In this document: positions 17,223-25,190 of the stretch, piece after piece
Layout of the letters: the number at the start of each line of letters is the position of its first letter
Numbering within the stretch: the first letter of the stretch is position 1
NCBI RefSeq assembly: GCF_040364665.1
Contig: NZ_BAABWX010000009.1
Coordinates: 5,244-69,243 of the forward strand
Direction: 5' to 3'
DNA: 64,000 bases
From: Cognatishimia sp. WU-CL00825
Lineage (GTDB): Bacteria > Pseudomonadota > Alphaproteobacteria > Rhodobacterales > Rhodobacteraceae
Made by a program: the position numbers and the translations under genes
The notes under the pieces: model-generated
Seen by the model: the letters and a program-made list of their open reading frames with translations, nothing else
Database searches by the model: none
What the model was told of the DNA's origin: nothing

Positions 17223-18212
17223 ATGAAAGTTGCAAAATATATGACATCCGTGGCGATTGCCGCGGGCCTGTTCGCCGGACCAGCGGCCGCTGAAGATATG
17301 CGGATCGCCTTGGTGGTAAAAGCGTTAGGTATTGGTTTCTTTGAAGCCGCTGCTGAAGGTGCTCAAGAAGCTGCAGACGAAATTGGCGGAGTGGAGATCA
17401 TCTACACTGGCCCAACTGACACAACTGCAGAAGGCCAAATCGAGGTGATCAACTCTTTGATCGCGCAGAAGGTTGATGCGATTGCAGTTTCTGCAAACGA
17501 CACAGATGCGCTTGTGCCAACATTGAAAAAAGCGATGCAGCGCGGCATCACAGTTGTGTCCTGGGACTCCGGTGTAGCGCAAGACGGTCGTCAGGCTCAC
17601 CTGAACCCATCTTCCAACGCTTTGATCGGAAACATGATCATCAAACTGGCGGCGGATCACTTGCCAGATGGTGGCGAAGTGGCGGTTCTGTCCGCGACAA
17701 CAACATCTACGAACCAGAATATCTGGATCGATGAAATGAACAAAGTGATGGGCAACTACGAGGGTATCGAAGTTGTTTCTACTGTTTACGGTGACGACCT
17801 TGCGGATAAGTCCTATCGCGAAGCAACCGGCCTAATGCAGTCTCATCCGGAGCTAGATGCAATCATCGCGCCAACATCCGTAGGTATCGTTGCTGCAGCT
17901 CAGGCAGTTGCTGACGCAGGTAAGATTGGTGAAGTTAATGTCACTGGCCTGGGGCTGCCATCTGAAATGGCCGGCGCAATTGAAAGCGGAGCATCCAAAT
18001 CCTTCGCGATTTGGAATCCAATTGATCTTGGTTACTCTGCGACCATGTTGGCGCACCAACTGGCAACCGAAGCGGCCACCGCAGAGCCGGGCGCTGAAAT
18101 TTCAATTGGCCGGATGGGTACGATCACTTTGGACGATACAAATGCGGCAGCCATGGCTGATCCGTTTGTTTACGATGCTAGCAACATCGATGCCTTTAAA
18201 GAGATCTTCTAA
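17223..18212 (+). CDS. rhaS: L-rhamnose ABC transporter substrate-binding protein
   Basis: Periplasmic binding protein of 329 aa in the ribose-binding-type (peripla_BP_4) family. The signal peptide covers residues 1-23 ('IAAGLFAGPAAA' before ED). The mature protein has the two-lobe pattern with 'DAIAVSANDTDALVPTLKKA' and 'GITVVSWDSGV'. An AGGAAACCCAATG ribosome-binding region precedes the ATG. It is the binding component for the RhaT ATPase and RhaP/RhaQ permeases that follow. A hairpin after the stop probably raises its expression over the rest. Confidence 0.93.
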   Translation: MKVAKYMTSVAIAAGLFAGPAAAEDMRIALVVKALGIGFFEAAAEGAQEAADEIGGVEIIYTGPTDTTAEGQIEVINSLIAQKVDAIAVSANDTDALVPTLKKAMQRGITVVSWDSGVAQDGRQAHLNPSSNALIGNMIIKLAADHLPDGGEVAVLSATTTSTNQNIWIDEMNKVMGNYEGIEVVSTVYGDDLADKSYREATGLMQSHPELDAIIAPTSVGIVAAAQAVADAGKIGEVNVTGLGLPSEMAGAIESGASKSFAIWNPIDLGYSATMLAHQLATEAATAEPGAEISIGRMGTITLDDTNAAAMADPFVYDASNIDAFKEIF

Positions 18213-18228
18213 AGACCTCCTTAGTAGG

Positions 18229-18256
18229 AGGGGCGGGATGTCTAAGCGCTGCCCCT
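18229..18256 (+). promoter_or_regulatory. Stem-loop between rhaS and rhaT
   Basis: AGGGGC (18229-18234) pairs with GCCCCT (18251-18256); a smaller hairpin CCTCC-TTAGTA-GGAGG overlaps its 5' side. No clear T-run follows, so read-through into rhaT is expected. Likely a stabilising or attenuating element after the binding-protein gene. Confidence 0.5.
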
Positions 18257-18307
18257 TCTGCGAAATTTGAAATGCCCGCTAGAGCCTTATTCTATAGGAC
18301 CGCGCCC

Positions 18308-19852
18308 ATGCAAACTCTCAAAACTCGATCCACAGAGTCAATTTCGCAAAACCCTGTACTTCAATTGGATCAGATCACCAAGACGTTTCCAGGCGTAAAG
18401 GCATTGGATGGCGTTCAGCTGTCGCTTTACCCTGGTCAAGTCACCGCGTTGATCGGTGAAAATGGTGCCGGAAAATCGACCGTCGTTAAAACCTTAACCG
18501 GCATTTATCAGCCTGATGGCGGTCAAATCCTGCTTGAAGGGGCAGGGGTTAAATTTGCCACGCCGCAAGATGCAGCGGATGCTGGTGTTACTGCGATCCA
18601 CCAGGAAACGGTATTGTTCGACGAGCTCACGGTTGCCGAGAATATTTTCATTGGGCATGCGCCCAAAACCAAACTTGGCCTTATCAACAAAACGGCCATG
18701 TTTGAGCAAACGACAAAAATTCTTAATGACATCGGAGCAAAGATTGATTCGCGGGTGAAGTTGAAAGACCTCAGTATTGCGTCACGGCATTTGGTCGCCA
18801 TCGCGCGCGCTTTGTCCGTTGATGCGCGTGTTGTTATCATGGACGAACCGACGGCGGCATTGAGCCAAACCGAAATCGAAGAACTCTATGAACTGGTTGA
18901 TACGCTTAAGGCGCAAGGCAAAGCCATTTTGTTTATCTCCCACAAGTTCGACGAGATTTTCCGCATTGCAGACCGCTTCACAGTGTTCCGCGACGGACAA
19001 TTTGTCGGCGAAGGTCATATTGCAGAAGTGCAGGAATCCGACCTCGTGAAAATGATGGTTGGCCGGGCTGTGGATCAGCTGTTTCCGAAACGGCATGCTG
19101 ACATCGGAGAAACCGTTCTGACAGTTGAAAAATATTGCCACCCAACGGAATTTGAAGACATCAGTTTCTCTCTACGCAAGGGTGAGATCCTTGGCTTTTA
19201 CGGGTTGGTTGGTGCCGGACGCTCAGAGTTTATGCAGTCTCTTATTGGCATAACGCGGCCTTCAAACGGCACTGTCAAATTGGACAATGAAATACAAGTC
19301 CTTCGCTCGCCAGCTGCGGCGATCGAAGCCGGTATTGTCTATGTGCCGGAAGATCGCGGCAAACAAGGCGCAATCACAGATATGCCAATTTTCCAGAACG
19401 TAACCCTACCGTCACTGAGTAAAACCTCTCGCAAAGGGTTCCTTCAGATGGCTGAAGAATTCGCGCTTTCGCGTGAGTATACTGAGCGCTTGGACCTGCG
19501 CGCCGCTTCGTTGGATACAAATGTCGGTGCCCTGTCTGGAGGAAACCAACAAAAGGTTGTCATCGCAAAATGGCTGGCCACCAAGCCGAAAGTAATTATT
19601 TTGGATGAACCCACCAAGGGGATCGATATTGGGTCCAAGGCAGCGGTTCACGATTTCATGTCTGAACTCGCGTCGGAAGGGTTGTCGGTCATTATGGTAA
19701 GTTCGGAAATACCCGAAATTCTTGGCATGTCTGATCGCGTCATTGTCATGCGAGAAGGACGCATGGTTGCAGAACTGGAAGGCAATGAAATGAATCCTGA
19801 ATCTCTTGTGCGCCATGCGGTGGGGATTGCGCAAATGGAGAACGTGGCATGA
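18308..19852 (+). CDS. rhaT: L-rhamnose ABC transporter ATP-binding protein
   Basis: Cytoplasmic ATPase of 514 aa with two fused nucleotide-binding domains, as usual for monosaccharide importers. Domain 1 has a standard Walker A GENGAGKS (50-57) but a degenerate signature ('LKDLSIASRH'); domain 2 has a degenerate Walker A ('GLVGAGRSEF') but a full signature LSGGNQQK. This gives one complete composite site, the normal arrangement for this family. Start: ATG at 18308 has TAGGAC 7 nt upstream; an in-frame ATG at 18272 would add 12 residues and cannot be ruled out. It overlaps rhaP by 4 nt. Confidence 0.9.
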   Translation: MQTLKTRSTESISQNPVLQLDQITKTFPGVKALDGVQLSLYPGQVTALIGENGAGKSTVVKTLTGIYQPDGGQILLEGAGVKFATPQDAADAGVTAIHQETVLFDELTVAENIFIGHAPKTKLGLINKTAMFEQTTKILNDIGAKIDSRVKLKDLSIASRHLVAIARALSVDARVVIMDEPTAALSQTEIEELYELVDTLKAQGKAILFISHKFDEIFRIADRFTVFRDGQFVGEGHIAEVQESDLVKMMVGRAVDQLFPKRHADIGETVLTVEKYCHPTEFEDISFSLRKGEILGFYGLVGAGRSEFMQSLIGITRPSNGTVKLDNEIQVLRSPAAAIEAGIVYVPEDRGKQGAITDMPIFQNVTLPSLSKTSRKGFLQMAEEFALSREYTERLDLRAASLDTNVGALSGGNQQKVVIAKWLATKPKVIILDEPTKGIDIGSKAAVHDFMSELASEGLSVIMVSSEIPEILGMSDRVIVMREGRMVAELEGNEMNPESLVRHAVGIAQMENVA

Positions 19853-20826
19853 CCTATTTAAAATCCCGTGAAGCCTTGCTTTTTGGTGCGATCATCTTTC
19901 TGATGAGCCTTGTTGCTACCAGATTTCCAGGGTTCATTGCGCCGGATAATCTGGTTGCGGTCTTTACAGACACCTCACCCCTGATGATCCTTGCAATCGG
20001 TCAGATGGTTGTCATTTTGACTCGATGCATTGACCTTTCTGTTGCTGCCAATTTGGCGCTCACAGGTATGGTCTGTGCGATGATCAATGTCGCGATGCCG
20101 GATTTGCCAATCGGAGTGATCTTGGCCGTTTCCCTTGTCATGGGGGCGTTTCTGGGGGCCATCAATGGCATTCTCGTTTGGAAACTGAACATACCGCCAA
20201 TTGTTGTGACCCTTGGCACGATGACGATTTTCCGTGGCATTATCTTTCTGCTGACTGAAGGCAAGTGGATCAATGCACATGAAATGAGCGCCCATTTCAC
20301 CGCGTTCCCTAGGGCGTCTATCCTGGGAATGCCGATTTTGGGATGGTTTGGAATTGTTGTGGCTTTGGTAGCCGTCATTGCCATGGCGCGGACAACGCTA
20401 GGACGGTCCATCTATGCCGTCGGTGGCAACCCGCACGCGGCTGTTTACACAGGAATCAACGTTGGCCGGACGCAGTTCTACGCTTTTGTCATCTCGGGCA
20501 TGTTGGCCGGTTTGGCAGGCTATCTGTGGATTGCCCGCTATGCGGTGGCTTATGTTGATATTGCTGGCGGGTTCGAGCTGGAGGTCGTCGCAGCCTGTGT
20601 GATTGGTGGGGTTTCCATCGCTGGCGGGGCGGGCACGGTTATCGGCACGCTGCTCGGAGCATTGTTCCTTGGAGTCGTTAAAAATGCATTGCCCGTCGTT
20701 GACATTTCACCGTTCTGGCAGCTCGCAATCTCAGGTGCAGCCATCATTATCGCCGTTGCATTTAATGCCCAATCTGGGCGGTCCAAAGGACGCGTCATTC
20801 TAAAATCTGCGGAGCATTCCCAATGA
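19849..20826 (+). CDS. rhaP: L-rhamnose ABC transporter permease
   Basis: Inner-membrane permease of 325 aa of the ribose/xylose (BPD_transp_2) family with about nine hydrophobic helices. The family motif region 'RGIIFLLTEGKWI' and the cytoplasmic coupling stretch 'GRSIYAVGGNPHAAVYTGI' are visible. It overlaps rhaT and rhaQ by 4 nt each. Pairs with RhaQ as a heterodimer. Confidence 0.92.
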   Translation: MTYLKSREALLFGAIIFLMSLVATRFPGFIAPDNLVAVFTDTSPLMILAIGQMVVILTRCIDLSVAANLALTGMVCAMINVAMPDLPIGVILAVSLVMGAFLGAINGILVWKLNIPPIVVTLGTMTIFRGIIFLLTEGKWINAHEMSAHFTAFPRASILGMPILGWFGIVVALVAVIAMARTTLGRSIYAVGGNPHAAVYTGINVGRTQFYAFVISGMLAGLAGYLWIARYAVAYVDIAGGFELEVVAACVIGGVSIAGGAGTVIGTLLGALFLGVVKNALPVVDISPFWQLAISGAAIIIAVAFNAQSGRSKGRVILKSAEHSQ

Positions 20827-21818
20827 GCCTTGCTGAAGCCAATACCCGCCACATCCCGGACCGTCTCCGTTCTCCGTTGAAAAGCAAGCTGGTGAGCTGG
20901 GAAACCCTGCTTCTGGCCGTAGCCATCGGCGTTTTCACCTTCAATTCCCTTGCATCGCCCTACTTCTTGAATGCTTGGAACCTGTCAGATGCCACATTCA
21001 ATTTTACCGAAAAAGCAATGATTGCCTTTGCTATGGCTCTGCTGATCATTGCCGGAGAAATCGATCTTTCCGTCGCCTCTATCATTGCCCTAGCATCTAC
21101 TGCGATGGGGGTCGCAATGGAATTGGGGGCCGGTACCCCGGTTCTGGTATTGGTAGGTCTGGGAACGGGTTTGATTTGTGGCGCTTTCAATGGAGCTTTG
21201 GTGACCAAACTCGGATTGCCGTCCATTGTTGTGACGATCGGTACGATGAGTCTCTTTCGTGGGATAAGCTATATCATCCTTGGGGATGGCGCGTTTCGCG
21301 GTTACCCAAGTGACTTTTCCTGGTTTGGTCAGGGCTACGTCTTCTGGGTGATTTCCGTCGAATTTGTGATCTTTGTCATTCTTGCGATCTTCTTCGGCGT
21401 TCTGCTTCACAAAACCAATTTTGGTCGCTCTGTTTATGCGATTGGCAACAACCCAACTGGGGCGCTGTTTTCGGGCATACGCGTGGATCGGGTTAAAATG
21501 CTTCTATTCCTTATGACAGGTCTGATGGCAGGTCTTGCGGCGGTTTGCCTGACGTCTCGTCTGGGTTCGACCCGCCCTTCCATTGCCACTGGTATGGAGC
21601 TGGAAGTTGTCACGATGGTGGTTCTGGGCGGTGTTAATATTCTTGGGGGATCAGGCTCTATTCCCGGTGTTGTCATTGCAGCCTTTGTCATGGGCTTGGT
21701 CACCTTTGGCCTTGGTCTGCTGAATGTTCCGGGGATCGTTATGTCAATCTTCATTGGCTTGTTGTTAATCGGCGTCATCGCATTGCCGCGCCTTTGGGCA
21801 ATGTGGCGCAAGTCCTAA
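20823..21818 (+). CDS. rhaQ: L-rhamnose ABC transporter permease
   Basis: Second permease of 331 aa, homologous to RhaP. It has a longer soluble N-terminus (about 25 residues) before the first helix. The same coupling motif occurs as 'GRSVYAIGNNPTGALFSGI', and 'GEIDLSVASIIALAS' marks helix 2. It begins by an ATGA overlap with rhaP and ends 15 nt before rhaU. Confidence 0.92.
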   Translation: MSLAEANTRHIPDRLRSPLKSKLVSWETLLLAVAIGVFTFNSLASPYFLNAWNLSDATFNFTEKAMIAFAMALLIIAGEIDLSVASIIALASTAMGVAMELGAGTPVLVLVGLGTGLICGAFNGALVTKLGLPSIVVTIGTMSLFRGISYIILGDGAFRGYPSDFSWFGQGYVFWVISVEFVIFVILAIFFGVLLHKTNFGRSVYAIGNNPTGALFSGIRVDRVKMLLFLMTGLMAGLAAVCLTSRLGSTRPSIATGMELEVVTMVVLGGVNILGGSGSIPGVVIAAFVMGLVTFGLGLLNVPGIVMSIFIGLLLIGVIALPRLWAMWRKS

Positions 21819-21833
21819 GTGGGAGCGATACAG

Positions 21834-22148
21834 ATGGAAAAATACACGTTTTGTATGCAGCTGAAACCGGGCCGGATGGAAGAATACCGCCAGCGGCACG
21901 ACGAAATTTGGCCGGAATTGGTGGAGCTTCTCAAAGAGACTGGGATCGAGGATTATTCTATTCACTTCCATCCCACCACAAATCAGCTTTTTGGTGTCCT
22001 GCTGAGGACGTCAAACCACTCAATGGCCGCGTTGCCTGAGCACCCGGTGATGAAAGCATGGTGGGTCCATATGGCGGATTTGATGGAATGCAACGCCGAT
22101 AAAAGTCCAGTGGTCCAAGACCTTACTCAAGTGTTTTATTTGCCATGA
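21834..22148 (+). CDS. rhaU: L-rhamnose mutarotase
   Basis: Small cytoplasmic enzyme of 104 aa that interconverts alpha and beta anomers of L-rhamnose. The length equals the family norm. Tyr18 and His22 in 'EEYRQRHDEIWPEL' match the catalytic pair of E. coli RhaM. The ATG at 21834 follows GGGAG by 8 nt; a GTG directly after the rhaQ stop would add five residues and has no ribosome-binding site. It overlaps rhaK by 4 nt. Confidence 0.93.
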   Translation: MEKYTFCMQLKPGRMEEYRQRHDEIWPELVELLKETGIEDYSIHFHPTTNQLFGVLLRTSNHSMAALPEHPVMKAWWVHMADLMECNADKSPVVQDLTQVFYLP

Positions 22149-23521
22149 CCGCTGTTCCAAAGTATTCCAATATCGCGGTCATTGATATTGGCAAGACCAA
22201 TGCAAAACTCGCACTGGTCGATGCCGAGAGAATGATTGAAATCGCTGTTGTAACGCGGCCCAACAGAATTTTGAACCAAGATCCATATCCGCAGTTTGAC
22301 CTGGAAGGGCACTGGGATTTTTTGGTAGAAAACCTTGCAAAGTTCCAAGCCAGCCAGGGCGTGGATGCGATCTCCGTCACGACTCATGGCGCATCCGTTG
22401 TATTGCTCGACAAGGACGGAGAATTGGTAACGCCCATGCTCGACTATGAGCACGCGGCACCAGATGTACTGGCAGAAGACTACAACCGTCTGCGTCCGTC
22501 GTTTGACGAAACTGGCTCTCCGCGGTTGAGCGGCGGTCTCAATGTTGGAGCACAGCTGCACTGGTTGTTTCACTGTGATGTCGATCTACTAGATAAAACC
22601 GAACACATCATCACCTACCCGCAGTATTGGGGCTATAAGCTAACCGGTCATCTTGCCTGCGATGTGACCTCCTTAGGGTGCCATACCGATCTTTGGAACC
22701 CAATCTTGGGAGAGCCCTCTTCGCTGGTCAAAAAACTGGGGATCGAAGACAAGCTGGCGCCGGCGCGAATGTCGTCTGATGTTCTTGGAACTGTGACCCA
22801 AGAGGTTTCTGATCAAACTGGGATTCCAACGACGGTTCCGGTTGTGTGTGGTATCCATGACAGCAACGCCTCCTTGGTGCCTTATCTCAAAGGCGAAGCG
22901 CGGCCTAATTCTGTCGTGTCCACTGGCACATGGGTCATCTGTATGTCGCTGAACGATGGCCATGTGCGCTTGGATCCAACCAAAGATTGTCTGGTGAACG
23001 TCAACGCAGTTGGGAATGCCGTGTCTTCAGCGCGATTCATGGGGGGACGCGAATTTGAACTGGTGACGGAGGGGGTATTTGAACCACCAGCTCCAGAGGA
23101 TCGGCGGGCCGTGTTGCAACAGGGGATCATGCTTCAACCCGCTGTGGTTGCGGAGAGCGGCCCTTTTGCCGGGAAGTCTGGCGGGTGGAACAAGCAACCG
23201 CAAACAGTTGGTGAAAGAAACTATGCACTTTCGCTTTATTTGGCTTTGATGACCAATCATTGTTTGGACCTGGCTGGTGCAAATGATCCGGTTGTTGTTG
23301 AAGGGCCATTTGCGCAAAATTGCGACTACATTGAGACACTTGCCGCGCTTCGTGCCAAACCAGTTCACCTTTCAGATTCAGCGACCGGAACAAGTATCGG
23401 TGCGGCTATGTTGCTGCAGTCGTCAGACTCTCAGGTGTCTTTGAGATCATGTCCTGCAAGAAACGATCAAGACCTCCAAAAGTATTGCCAAAACTGGAAA
23501 GCGCTGACGTCTGAGAAATAG
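22145..23521 (+). CDS. rhaK: L-rhamnulokinase (FGGY family)
   Basis: Sugar kinase of 458 aa that phosphorylates L-rhamnulose to the substrate of RhaD. The FGGY N-terminal domain opens 'AVIDIGKTNAKLALVDA' (phosphate loop 1); 'VVCGIHDSNASLVPY' and 'STGTWVICMS' are the second-domain phosphate and adenosine region. In rhizobia RhaK is also needed for rhamnose uptake by the RhaSTPQ transporter. It is the last gene of the operon. The C-terminal 50 residues are less conserved-looking. No convincing terminator was found after the stop. Confidence 0.9.
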   Translation: MTAVPKYSNIAVIDIGKTNAKLALVDAERMIEIAVVTRPNRILNQDPYPQFDLEGHWDFLVENLAKFQASQGVDAISVTTHGASVVLLDKDGELVTPMLDYEHAAPDVLAEDYNRLRPSFDETGSPRLSGGLNVGAQLHWLFHCDVDLLDKTEHIITYPQYWGYKLTGHLACDVTSLGCHTDLWNPILGEPSSLVKKLGIEDKLAPARMSSDVLGTVTQEVSDQTGIPTTVPVVCGIHDSNASLVPYLKGEARPNSVVSTGTWVICMSLNDGHVRLDPTKDCLVNVNAVGNAVSSARFMGGREFELVTEGVFEPPAPEDRRAVLQQGIMLQPAVVAESGPFAGKSGGWNKQPQTVGERNYALSLYLALMTNHCLDLAGANDPVVVEGPFAQNCDYIETLAALRAKPVHLSDSATGTSIGAAMLLQSSDSQVSLRSCPARNDQDLQKYCQNWKALTSEK

Positions 23522-24050
23522 GCGTTCTGCAGGTAGGGCAAAGTTTCAACGGTATTGTCGCAGAGTTTTCCGGTTTCTTGCTGCGAGTTGAAGCTTTGCG
23601 CATTGTGAGCCCCTAGCGGTATGACAGCAGTAGCACGGCGTAACGCGAGCGGAATATTGCCTGAACTCAAACAAAAATCCAATAAGCTTAGCCGCAGAAA
23701 TAGTAACGATTAACAGCGACTCGATTGTTGCTCTACGGGATCGACACGGGTACTTCGACGAAGAACACAAATGCGGCGGGACGTGCATCGTATTTGATCC
23801 GGATTCAACATAATATTGATTATGCGCTACATCCTCGTATTAAGGAGCGCGCTACCCTCGAAGGCAATAGGAATCGCGGTTCAAGTATCGCTCACACTGA
23901 AGTTCGATTTTGATATCTTGCCTAAAAGGTACTGAATCGTGTGGGCGCAGTTGTAGAATTCGTTGATTGCCTTATTGCTTTGGTTGAGCAACAATAATCT
24001 TACTAATAGATCTGAACAATGATCGCATAATTTGCGAACGAAAGAGACCA
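23522..24050. other. 529-bp gap without a recognisable gene
   Basis: Between rhaK and a LysR gene. Several short open frames exist on both strands, none with a family-like sequence or a good ribosome-binding site. Composition is more AT-rich toward the right end, where the promoter of the LysR gene should lie. No repeats, hairpin terminator or RNA gene were recognised. Confidence 0.5.
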
Positions 24051-25025
24051 ATGGCGCGTCCCTCGGCTCCCAAAGACCTTAGCCTCAAATGGTTAGAGCT
24101 CTTCCAGATCTGCGCTCAACGCGGATCGCTGCAAGCGGCATCCGAAGAAACTGGACTGACGATAAGTACTGTTTCCCACCATCTGCGTAATCTTGAAGAG
24201 AATTTGGGCGTTGAACTGTTCAATCATACGCGCAGACCGATGGTTTTGACTCCCAAAGGGCAAGCTTTTCTAAGAAATATCGATGGCGCCCTGTTCGCCA
24301 TTCGAAAAGCAAAAGCAGAGGCTTCCGCCGGGAATGTTGCTGAAGCGCGCTCTTTGCGGATTGGCACCATCGAGGATTTTGACAGCGATATCATTCCGGA
24401 GCTGGCTGTATTCTTGTCTGCTCGCATGTCTTCCTGCGAATTTCTGTATCACACAAATTCGAGTCACAAGATTATCGAAATGCTGCGCAATCGGAAACTG
24501 GATTTGGGTATTTCAACGACGCCTGATGATAAGTTGCGCGACCTGCAAATCCGCCCATTGCTGCGCGACCCCTTTGTTGTTGTGCTGCCGCGAGTGCCCC
24601 AACATTCGCTGACCGATATCGTCGACGGAAAAACAAAACTACCATTCTTACGCTTTTCAAATAACTTGATCATTGCCCGTCAGATAGAATCGCAAATGCG
24701 GCGATTGGGATTATCGTCATCCTCTAGCTTTGAGTGCAGCAATAATCAGACACTCATGGCGATGGTGGCCGCAGGTGCGGGATGGACCATAACTACCCCA
24801 TTGTTATTTTCACGGGCCAAGCGGTTTCAGCCAAAACTGAAAATGCACAGTTTCCCTGGTAAACGTTTTTCACGCACCTTGGCCCTTGTCGCAACACCAG
24901 ATTGCGCTAGCTCGGTGTTGGAATTGGTTGACAGAAAAATGCGAAATTTGCTCAACGAACACGCTATCTTTCCACTGCACCAGAGCAGTCCTTGGCTGGC
25001 GCAGAGTTTTAATCTGGTTAACTGA
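24051..25025 (+). CDS. LysR-family transcriptional regulator
   Basis: Regulator of 324 aa with an N-terminal winged helix at about residues 12-75 ('GSLQAASEETGLTISTVSHHL') and a LysR substrate-binding domain ('RSLRIGTIEDFDSDIIPEL' onward). It is 165 bp upstream of, and on the same strand as, the large flavoprotein gene at 25191, which is its most likely target, although LysR genes are more often divergent. The gap to that gene is very AT-rich and could hold the promoter. Effector unknown. Confidence 0.88.
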   Translation: MARPSAPKDLSLKWLELFQICAQRGSLQAASEETGLTISTVSHHLRNLEENLGVELFNHTRRPMVLTPKGQAFLRNIDGALFAIRKAKAEASAGNVAEARSLRIGTIEDFDSDIIPELAVFLSARMSSCEFLYHTNSSHKIIEMLRNRKLDLGISTTPDDKLRDLQIRPLLRDPFVVVLPRVPQHSLTDIVDGKTKLPFLRFSNNLIIARQIESQMRRLGLSSSSSFECSNNQTLMAMVAAGAGWTITTPLLFSRAKRFQPKLKMHSFPGKRFSRTLALVATPDCASSVLELVDRKMRNLLNEHAIFPLHQSSPWLAQSFNLVN

Positions 25026-25190
25026 GATGGTCTATTTAGTTGAATTTTTCTTAACTCGATAAAACTCTCTCAGTCCTTAATTCGATTTTTTGATAAAATA
25101 AGTTTAATAAAATAGGAATACTGGCGGTATCATTGCCAACTGTCGCGAAATGCGGGTGTATCTTAGTCAAATGTCCTCGGAGACCCGGCT